Shown: one piece after another, positions 6,202 to 12,597 of the stretch
Layout of the letters: each line of letters starts with the position of its first letter
How positions within the stretch are numbered: position 1 is the first letter of the stretch
NCBI GenBank assembly: GCA_964537285.1
Contig: CAZHZT010000151.1
Location: 1-12,597, forward strand
Direction: 5' to 3'
From: CAZHZT01 sp964537285
Lineage (GTDB): Bacteria > Bacteroidota > Bacteroidia > Chitinophagales > Saprospiraceae
Length of the DNA stretch: 12,597 nucleotides
Made by a program: the position numbers and the translations under genes
The notes under the pieces: generated by a model
What the model saw: only the letters and a program-made list of their open reading frames with translations
What the model was told of the DNA's origin: nothing
Databases searched by the model: none

Positions 6202-6269
6202 GGGTTGCGCAATAATAAGTTACTCAAAATAACGAGACTAAATGGGTAAGTTATTGTTGCGCAAGCCCT
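6200..6269. repeat. Palindromic MITE/REP-like element, short copy B
   Basis: Arms 6200-6225 and 6244-6269 are inverted repeats matching at 22 of 26 bases around an 18-base centre, so a transcript would form a long hairpin. Read on the opposite strand it matches both ends of the element at 2552-2711 nearly perfectly, including the 13 bases ATTTAGTCTCGTT next to one arm, but lacks the roughly 90-base core. The two copies are thus in opposite orientation. It lies between the stop of the gene at 5398 and the start of the efflux operon. No clear target-site duplication is visible. Confidence 0.8.
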
Positions 6270-6284
6270 TAGATGATAATTTAG
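6253..6284 (+). promoter_or_regulatory. Weak candidate promoter of the efflux operon
   Basis: TAATTTAG at 6277-6284 is one base from the Bacteroidota -7 consensus TAnnTTTG. A possible -33 element, ATTG at 6253-6256, lies 20 bases upstream within the right arm of the short palindromic element. If real, the repeat donates part of the promoter, 72 bases before the ATG at 6356. Such matches are common in A/T-rich DNA. Confidence 0.22.
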
Positions 6285-6355
6285 TGAGGTCATTTGCATT
6301 CAAAAGAGAGACCCATATCATGATGATTCATTTGCCAATATGCTCAATAAGAATT

Positions 6356-8689
6356 ATGAGAAAAATTTATAATATCGTTTTTTTATTGTTTTTATTCTTC
6401 CGAGTTCATGCGCAACAAGTATTTGAGGTTGCCATCATTTCGGATGCCGCCGAACAGGAAAAACATCTCTTCGAGGAGGAGATAAAATCCGAAATCACTG
6501 CGTTACTCGCTTCGCAGTATGCGTTGAGCTTCACGGAGGTTTACACGAACGGAGACATCAGTAGCATCACTGATGCAATAGCAAATGTCTATACCAACAA
6601 TCAGGCAGATGCCCTCATCGGTGCAGGTATTATTACCAGTAAGTTACTTGCCAATCAAAGCACCTTTCCCATACCAACCATTGCCTCTATTCAACTGGTA
6701 AGTGATGGCGATGCGCAGACCATATCCACCAATATTACCAGCGGCATCTCCAATTTTACGTATATCAAATCACCATTCAACATTGAGGCCGGCATCAAGG
6801 TCTTGCAGGAAATTTGTCGTTGTGAGAAACTGGCGGTGCTTACCAATTCCAATCTTTCCACCATTGGCGTACGGGAGGAAGATATTTACGCTGAGAGCGA
6901 GCCGGCGTTGCAGTGGCTATCTCTTGACGAAGGTTTAAGCAATGCGGTTTCTGCCATTTCAAATGATGTAGGAGGCGTCTATATTTTGTCGCCATTAGCG
7001 AATTTCTCTCCCGACGATATCAGCGTATTTTTTGACCAATTGGATGAACGCAAGCTGCCTTCCTTTACGTTATTTGACAAGCCTATGCTCGAATTGGGTG
7101 CGTATGCCGCTTTCGCTTCCAGCGATAATCTGCAGAAAATTCCCAGAAGAATCGCACTGAATGTGGAAAAAATAGCGGAAGGTAAAGACCCAAAAGATTT
7201 CCCGGTCGCCGTAGAATCCTTCACCAATCAACTGGTCGTAAATATGGAAACGGTCAATAAGATTGGAAAATATCCGGACTGGGCATTGTTGGATGATGCG
7301 CTGCTCATTAACATCAATAAACCCAATACGACACGGACGCTTACTTTGAGAGCCGCTATTGCAGAGGGCATTCAAAATAACCTGGGCTATCAAATTGAAA
7401 CCAAACAAACGGGCATAAGTGCGCAAGATTTGAATTTGGCAAAAAGTAATTATTTGCCGCAGTTGAGTGTGGAGTCCACGGGTTTTTTTCTGGATGAAAA
7501 TACGGTCAACAGTTCTTTTGGTACAAGAGGTAGTTTCAATTGGACAGCCGGCGCTTCTTTTTCTCAATTGATATTGTCAGAACCTGCTTTAGCCAATATT
7601 GCCATTCAAAAACTGCTGTTTGAGAGTCAGCAACAAGTACAAGAACAATCCAAACTAGATGTCATTCTCGAAGTGGCGCAACGCTATTTCAATTACATGC
7701 AAATCTTGTCCGTGGCGGAGTTGCAAAATGAAAATATCAAGGCAGTTAATCAAAATTTGACGATTGCTACCGATAAAGAAAAGGTAGGCTACAGTGGGGC
7801 AAGTGATGTTTATCGCTGGCAAACAGAACTGGATTTGGCAAAAACAGACCTCTACAACACCAATGCACAACTAAAAGCGGTAGGCTATCAATTAAATGAG
7901 AGTCTGAATCGCCCTATTGATGAAGAATTTGCTATCGAAGGAACCGAAAATATCAATCAATTCATTGCGCAGCTGGATAAGACATTTGTCAACCTGATTC
8001 AGGATCAAACGGCTTTGGATCAGTTGGCTGACTTCATGGTCAGCGAAGCTTTGCAAAACCTGCCGGAAGTAGAACAAATAGAACTAGCTATCGCTGCGCA
8101 GGAGCGTTTACTGAAATCCAACAAACGAGCTTTTTACTTGCCTACGGTCGCTTTTGGTGCCAACTATGAGTATCCCGTAGCGATCGTAAATCCGGGCGAA
8201 TCGCCTGCCATCCCTGGTTTGGACATCATGAATAACCCAACCTGGAATGCTGCTTTTAATATTGCGATACCGCTATTTGCGGGCGGTTCAAGGAAATTTC
8301 AGCAGGAGCGAACGCAAGTCGGTTTATATCAATTGCAAGACCAACAAAACGAGGTCAACAACTTATTGGAATTACAAGTACGAGCGAATATGCAAGTGGT
8401 GAATGCCTCTTACAATAATATTCGACTTACCAGAAGTGCGGCTGATGCCGCTGCAAAAAATATCGCTATTGTTCAGGATTTATACAAATCAGGGCAGGTC
8501 AATGTAGTTACTTTAGTTGATGCACAAAATTCTTTGCTGGGAGCACAGATCAATGCCACCAATGCGGCATACCAGTTCATGATCGACTATTTTGCACTAC
8601 AACGCTCCATTGGAAGCTATAACTTTCTTGCTACTGAAGACCAACAGGCAGCATTTCTACAACGGTTTCTAAATTTTAAAAACAACTAA
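6356..8689 (+). CDS. TolC-family outer-membrane factor fused to an ABC-type substrate-binding domain
   Basis: A 777-residue protein, against roughly 400-500 for ordinary TolC-like proteins. ATG 6356 is chosen because it begins the signal peptide MRKIYNIVFLLFLFFRVHAQ; a longer in-frame start at 6242 lies inside the palindromic repeat. Residues about 22-312 resemble the ABC transporter substrate-binding family PF04392: FEVAIISD at the start, an ADALIGAGI segment, PIPTIASIQ, LAVLTNSN, GGVYILSP, KLPSFTLFD, and the end region with NVEKIAEGKDPKDFPV and LVVNMETVNKIG. Residues about 328-777 are an outer-membrane efflux domain with two repeats: LTLRAAIAEGIQNNLGYQI, LNLAKSNYLPQL, VAQRYFNYMQ, KEKVGYSGASDVYRWQTEL, then FYLPTVAFGANYEY, IPLFAGGSRKFQ, LYKSGQVNVVTLVDAQNSL. 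It should form the trimeric exit duct for the adaptor and RND pump encoded next. The substrate-binding part would sit in the periplasm and may sense or capture cargo. The next gene starts 2 bases after the stop. Confidence 0.88.
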   Translation: MRKIYNIVFLLFLFFRVHAQQVFEVAIISDAAEQEKHLFEEEIKSEITALLASQYALSFTEVYTNGDISSITDAIANVYTNNQADALIGAGIITSKLLANQSTFPIPTIASIQLVSDGDAQTISTNITSGISNFTYIKSPFNIEAGIKVLQEICRCEKLAVLTNSNLSTIGVREEDIYAESEPALQWLSLDEGLSNAVSAISNDVGGVYILSPLANFSPDDISVFFDQLDERKLPSFTLFDKPMLELGAYAAFASSDNLQKIPRRIALNVEKIAEGKDPKDFPVAVESFTNQLVVNMETVNKIGKYPDWALLDDALLININKPNTTRTLTLRAAIAEGIQNNLGYQIETKQTGISAQDLNLAKSNYLPQLSVESTGFFLDENTVNSSFGTRGSFNWTAGASFSQLILSEPALANIAIQKLLFESQQQVQEQSKLDVILEVAQRYFNYMQILSVAELQNENIKAVNQNLTIATDKEKVGYSGASDVYRWQTELDLAKTDLYNTNAQLKAVGYQLNESLNRPIDEEFAIEGTENINQFIAQLDKTFVNLIQDQTALDQLADFMVSEALQNLPEVEQIELAIAAQERLLKSNKRAFYLPTVAFGANYEYPVAIVNPGESPAIPGLDIMNNPTWNAAFNIAIPLFAGGSRKFQQERTQVGLYQLQDQQNEVNNLLELQVRANMQVVNASYNNIRLTRSAADAAAKNIAIVQDLYKSGQVNVVTLVDAQNSLLGAQINATNAAYQFMIDYFALQRSIGSYNFLATEDQQAAFLQRFLNFKNN

Positions 8690-8691
8690 TA

Positions 8692-9858
8692 ATGAGATTT
8701 CTTGCATTATTATTTTTGATACTTTCCTTGGTTTCCTGTGGGGAAAAATCTGTGGAAACGGAAAAAAAGATTCGACCAATAAAATACGCAATAATTGAAC
8801 CTTTCACAGGGCAGGAGATGCACACTTTTTCAGGGGTGGCAAAGGCGCAAAATGAAATCAATCTCAGTTTTAAAGTGGCAGGAACACTGAGTTCGGTTAA
8901 TGTAAAATTAGGCGACAAGGTACGAAAAGGGCAACTCATTGCCACGATTGACCCTGCAGACTATAATATCCAAACGAGCCAAGCTATTTCGCAAAAAGAA
9001 GGCTCTGTGGCAAATGTCCAGAGTGCAGAAGCCAATGCAGAAGCTGCTCAGGTTCAGCTCATCAATGCACAAGCCACCTATGATAGAGTTGCCAAATTGT
9101 ACGAAAACAACAGTGTGGCATTAAGTGAATATCAGCAGGCAAAAGCCGGATTGGATGCAGCGAAAGCACAATATGCTGCTGCTAATTCCCAGGTGAAGGC
9201 AGCCTCTACACAAGTAAGTGCCGCTGACCAGCAGGTACGAGCGGCAGATAATCAAGTTAACTATACTCGACTTCTTTCGCCTATGGATGGAGTAGTTACA
9301 GCTCTTCAGGTCGAAGCAAATGAAATTGTTGGTTCGGGTAGCGTCATTGCCACCGTCAGTTCTATTGGTCGTCCGGAAGTGGAGGTCGGTGTGCCTGAAG
9401 TTTTTATCAGCAAAATCCGGAAAGGGCAACAGGTGAATATCACGCTAACTTCTTCGCCCGGACAGACCTTTCGGGGGGTGGTGGATCAAGTAGCGTATGC
9501 TTCCGGTAATGCCCCGACCTATCCCGTCATTGTCGATATTGATCAATCCATCGAGCAAATCAGACCCGGCATGGCGGCGAATGTCACCTTCCTTTTTGCA
9601 AAAGAGGGTGTAGCACCCAATTCAAAAATGATGGTGCCGGTCGAAGCAGTCGGCAAAGACAATACAGGTAACTTCGTTTTTGTACTAGAGCCTAAAAGTG
9701 AGGACGTCTATGTGGCAGAAAAGAAGATTATTACCATCGGCGATTTATTGCCTGAAGGATTTGAACTCATTGATGGTTTGGAGGAAGGAGATATTGTAGC
9801 AACCGCCGGCTTGAAGTCATTGATGAATGGTGCGGAGGTCAAATTACTCCAAGACTAA
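8692..9858 (+). CDS. RND efflux periplasmic adaptor lipoprotein (membrane fusion protein)
   Basis: A 388-residue protein. The signal peptide MRFLALLFLILSLVSC has a clear lipobox, LVSC, with Cys16. Domains in order: two halves of a lipoyl domain (about 48-92, with LGDKVRKGQLIATIDP, and 192-226, with RLLSPMDGVVTALQV); a long Ala/Gln-rich alpha-helical hairpin between them (about 95-190) that reaches the TolC-like partner; a beta-barrel domain (about 228-302, with RPGMAANVTF at its end); and a membrane-proximal domain (310-388). It links the outer-membrane duct to the RND permease. It begins 2 bases after the upstream stop, and the permease starts 13 bases after its own stop, so all three are one operon. 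Confidence 0.93.
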   Translation: MRFLALLFLILSLVSCGEKSVETEKKIRPIKYAIIEPFTGQEMHTFSGVAKAQNEINLSFKVAGTLSSVNVKLGDKVRKGQLIATIDPADYNIQTSQAISQKEGSVANVQSAEANAEAAQVQLINAQATYDRVAKLYENNSVALSEYQQAKAGLDAAKAQYAAANSQVKAASTQVSAADQQVRAADNQVNYTRLLSPMDGVVTALQVEANEIVGSGSVIATVSSIGRPEVEVGVPEVFISKIRKGQQVNITLTSSPGQTFRGVVDQVAYASGNAPTYPVIVDIDQSIEQIRPGMAANVTFLFAKEGVAPNSKMMVPVEAVGKDNTGNFVFVLEPKSEDVYVAEKKIITIGDLLPEGFELIDGLEEGDIVATAGLKSLMNGAEVKLLQD

Positions 9859-9871
9859 AACAACCGGAAAC

Positions 9872-12597
9872 ATGAATATTACGAAAACCGCCCTCTCCTA
9901 TAATCAGGTCACTATTTTAATCATTGGCATTGTCATCGTGCTTGGACTAACGGGCTACAATCAGTTATCCCGAGATGCCATGCCTCCGTTCACGATTCGG
10001 ACCTGTAGTATTGTCACGACCTTCCCGGGTGCTTCGCCGGAACGGGTGGAAACACTGGTCACCGATAAAATTGAGAAAGTAATACAAGAAATCCCCGAAT
10101 TAAAAACGGTCACCAGTGAAAGTAGAACGAGCCTTTCCATTATAAAAGTAGAATTAAAACCAGAAATAGAACAAGAAAACCTGCAAGCGATTTGGGATCA
10201 AATAAGACGGAAAGTGGAGGCAATCCAGTCTGACCTTCCCGATAATATTTTTGGTCCGGATGTCAAGGATGATGGCTTGGGGGTGGTGTACGGCATACAA
10301 TTGGGCTTGGAGGCAGACGGCTACTCTTATGCCGAAATGAAAGAACAGGCGGATATCATCCGGGATGATTTAATTCGCTTAAAAGAAGCAGCCCGGGTAG
10401 AAATAAGCGGAGCACAAGCGGAGCAAATATTTATCGAATACGACAATGCGAGTTTGGCGCAGTATGGTCTTTCTACCAATCAAATCAAGAATTCAATATC
10501 GACCACCAATATTGTGTTTCCAGGCGGAGAAGTGGGATTGGGAAAAGAAAGAATCGTGATAGAACCTACGGGGAACTTTGAAGAATTGGAAGATATAAAA
10601 AATACACTAATCTCCGTAGCAGGAAGAGAGCAAGTGAAACTCGGCGACATTGCCAATGTACGATTGGGTTACAAGCAACCACAAGAAAGTATCGTCAAAA
10701 TCAATGGTAACAGAGGTTTGGGTATTGCGGTGGCATTGCAGGAAGGGGCAAATTTGACGAATTTGGGAGAAAAGATTAATGAAAAAATTGCTTCCTACAA
10801 TGCTACGCTACCTTTTGGTATGCAGGTGAAACGAATTGTCTCTCAAGATATTTATGTTAATACAAAAGTAGATAATTTTGTCGGTAATGTCATTCAATCC
10901 ATTGTCATTGTACTCTTTGTGATGCTCATTTTTCTGGGGCTCCGTACAGGGCTGGTGGTAGCTAGTTTGATTCCCTTAGCGATGGTCATGTCGCTGATGA
11001 TTATGAATTTGCTGGATGTTGGGTTAAACCAGGTGACACTCGCCGCCTTAATCATGGCATTGGGCATGCTGGTGGATAATGCAATTGTTGTTTCAGAATC
11101 CATTTTGGTAAAGCTCGAACAAGGCATCTCAGCTGTAGAGGCAGCTATTAGCAGTACTAGGGAATTGGCGCTTCCCTTGTTGATTTCTACCTTGACTACC
11201 TCGGCTGCATTTTTAGCTTTTTATTTGGCACAGAATACAATGGGTGAAATGATGGGTAATATTTTCATCGTCATTACAATCGCCTTGCTCTCGTCTTGGA
11301 TACTAGCCCTCAGCATCGTGGCGATGTTGGCAGTGTATTTTGTGAAAGTAAAGCCTGGAACCGATACTACTGAAAGGAAATCTATTTTCGATCGGCTAAA
11401 TATTGGTTATACCAAAATACTGAAAGTTGCTTTAAACTATCCTGGATTATCGGTATTCGCCATCGTTGCTGTATTTATCGGCTCTTTATTTTTATTTCCC
11501 TTGCTGCCTTTCATTTTTATGCCGGATAGCGACCGAAATCTGGTGGTCGTAAATGTAGATCTTCCGCTGGGGTCAAAAATAGAGGAAACAGAAAAAGTGG
11601 TGGATCGATTATCGGATTTTATTGGTAGCAAGCTATTGGTCGCTTCTGATTCATCACGAACTCAAGACGGCGTGTCTAGCTGGGCTTCCTTTATTGCAAA
11701 AGGACCTAATTCGTATGACCTCGGTTATCGGCCGGGCCAGACCAATTCAGGATATGCACATATACTTATCAATACTACTACTTTTGAAGCAAATCCTGAA
11801 GTAATTAGAACCTTGGATCAATTTGCTCTTGAGCAATTTCCCGATGCCGAAATTTCAGTTGCTCCCTTAGGCGGTGCCGGAGGAGCTAAATACGATGTCG
11901 GGATTCGCATTACCGGCAAGGATGGGGAAGAATTGCTGCAACTGGCACAAGAGGTAAAGAATAAAATGGCGACCATGAACGGAGCGAAAAACATCAAAGA
12001 TGATTGGGGTCCAAAAATAAAAAAGGTACGCATAGACATTGATCCGGATAAAGCGGGACGAGCAGGCGTAAGCAATCAGGATATTGCGCTATCCTTGCAA
12101 ACGGCGCTATCCGGTATGAATATTGGAGATTATCGGGATCTAGATGGCAATATTCCAATCATGATGACCAATTTGGAACGGGACGATATTGATGTCAACG
12201 ATTTGGAAAGCATCAATATTTTTTCACAAATGACAGGCAAAAACGTACCGCTCATACAGGTTGCCAAGATTGATGTAGATTGGCAAATTGCTAAAATATT
12301 CCGAAAAGACTTGAACCGTACGATAACCGTCCAATGTGATGCTAAAACAGGCTATACCGCTTCTGATTTGACGGAAGAATTAATGCCTTTCATGCAAGAA
12401 ACGCAAGCAAGCTGGAAGCCAGGCTATACCTACAGTTTTGGAGGAGAAAGCGAAGCAAGTGCCGAGGCATTGGGTGCCGTTGCGGCAAAACTTCCGATAG
12501 CAGGATTTTTGATTCTTTTGCTCTTAATGCTGCAATTCAATTCTTTTAAAAAGACGCTTATTGTATTGTTATCTATACCACTTGGAATCACTGGGGT
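9872..12597 (+). CDS. RND efflux permease (AcrB/HAE-type), 3' end beyond the window
   Basis: The frame is open from ATG 9872 to the window edge, giving 908 residues of an expected 1000-1050. It opens MNITKTALSYNQVTILIIG, with TM1 at about 13-31, followed by the first porter region (RDAMPPFTIRTCSIVTTFPG, SPERVETLVTDKIEKV), TM2-TM6 (about 337-490), TM7 (about 525-545), the second porter region, and TM8 (about 870-888: LPIAGFLILLLLMLQF). The TM4 proton-relay motif reads GMLVDNAIVV, with Asp402 followed by Asn403, where AcrB has two adjacent Asp. The protein is a proton-driven inner-membrane exporter that feeds the adaptor and TolC-like duct. Its substrates (drug, lipid, siderophore or metal) cannot be decided; the motif is closer to hydrophobe exporters than to CzcA-type metal pumps. 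No regulator gene is visible in the window. Confidence 0.93.
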   Translation, partial: MNITKTALSYNQVTILIIGIVIVLGLTGYNQLSRDAMPPFTIRTCSIVTTFPGASPERVETLVTDKIEKVIQEIPELKTVTSESRTSLSIIKVELKPEIEQENLQAIWDQIRRKVEAIQSDLPDNIFGPDVKDDGLGVVYGIQLGLEADGYSYAEMKEQADIIRDDLIRLKEAARVEISGAQAEQIFIEYDNASLAQYGLSTNQIKNSISTTNIVFPGGEVGLGKERIVIEPTGNFEELEDIKNTLISVAGREQVKLGDIANVRLGYKQPQESIVKINGNRGLGIAVALQEGANLTNLGEKINEKIASYNATLPFGMQVKRIVSQDIYVNTKVDNFVGNVIQSIVIVLFVMLIFLGLRTGLVVASLIPLAMVMSLMIMNLLDVGLNQVTLAALIMALGMLVDNAIVVSESILVKLEQGISAVEAAISSTRELALPLLISTLTTSAAFLAFYLAQNTMGEMMGNIFIVITIALLSSWILALSIVAMLAVYFVKVKPGTDTTERKSIFDRLNIGYTKILKVALNYPGLSVFAIVAVFIGSLFLFPLLPFIFMPDSDRNLVVVNVDLPLGSKIEETEKVVDRLSDFIGSKLLVASDSSRTQDGVSSWASFIAKGPNSYDLGYRPGQTNSGYAHILINTTTFEANPEVIRTLDQFALEQFPDAEISVAPLGGAGGAKYDVGIRITGKDGEELLQLAQEVKNKMATMNGAKNIKDDWGPKIKKVRIDIDPDKAGRAGVSNQDIALSLQTALSGMNIGDYRDLDGNIPIMMTNLERDDIDVNDLESINIFSQMTGKNVPLIQVAKIDVDWQIAKIFRKDLNRTITVQCDAKTGYTASDLTEELMPFMQETQASWKPGYTYSFGGESEASAEALGAVAAKLPIAGFLILLLLMLQFNSFKKTLIVLLSIPLGITG

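Noticed and set aside
6242..6355. Upstream start of the TolC fusion protein
   Set aside because: It begins inside the palindromic repeat and precedes a clear signal peptide at 6356.
7070..7567. 165-residue - strand reading frame opposite the TolC fusion
   Set aside because: It is fully antisense to a well-supported gene and shows no recognisable domain or signal peptide.
11621..11804. Possible frameshift in the RND permease near 11640
   Set aside because: The frame from 9872 reads without interruption through this region to the window end.

Overview
The window looks like part of a Bacteroidota chromosome, perhaps a Saprospiria-type marine or environmental lineage (the phylum is well supported, the class is a guess). 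The evidence is two C-terminal tails of the type A type IX secretion (T9SS) sorting family, many secreted proteins whose signal peptides end in ..AQ, lipoproteins, A/T-rich start regions without clear Shine-Dalgarno sequences, and a DUF2147 protein. All recognisable genes are on the + strand. I found no rRNA, tRNA, CRISPR array or transposase.

Left part (1-2522): the last 26 codons of a T9SS cargo gene, then a lipoprotein with a tRNase Z/arylsulfatase-like metallo-beta-lactamase fold, then a secreted PHB-depolymerase/CE1-like esterase with its own T9SS sorting domain. The tail of the truncated first gene is closely similar to the esterase tail, so the two cargo genes probably share a recently copied or exchanged end. 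A perfect 50-bp tandem duplication covers the junction of the lipoprotein and esterase genes and creates a 15-residue chimeric mini-ORF.

Middle part (2523-6269): a set of small exported proteins (outer-membrane beta-barrel, a Spy/CpxP-like protein, a very charged coiled-coil protein, a DUF2147 protein) followed by an unrecognised cytoplasmic protein with a degenerate EF-hand. The block is bracketed by two copies, in opposite orientation, of a palindromic MITE/REP-like element (about 160 bp at 2552-2711 and 70 bp at 6200-6269). The long copy carries an additional nested palindrome with a rho-independent terminator. Two other unrelated hairpins lie inside the block (3962-3998 and 5276-5334).

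Right part (6356-12597): a tightly packed tripartite RND efflux operon. Its order is outer-membrane factor, lipoprotein adaptor, then inner-membrane RND permease, which runs off the window end. The outer-membrane factor is unusual: about 300 residues resembling an ABC-type periplasmic substrate-binding protein sit before the TolC domain, so a ligand-binding module may be built into the exit duct. This fusion and the inverted palindromic elements are the most interesting observations.
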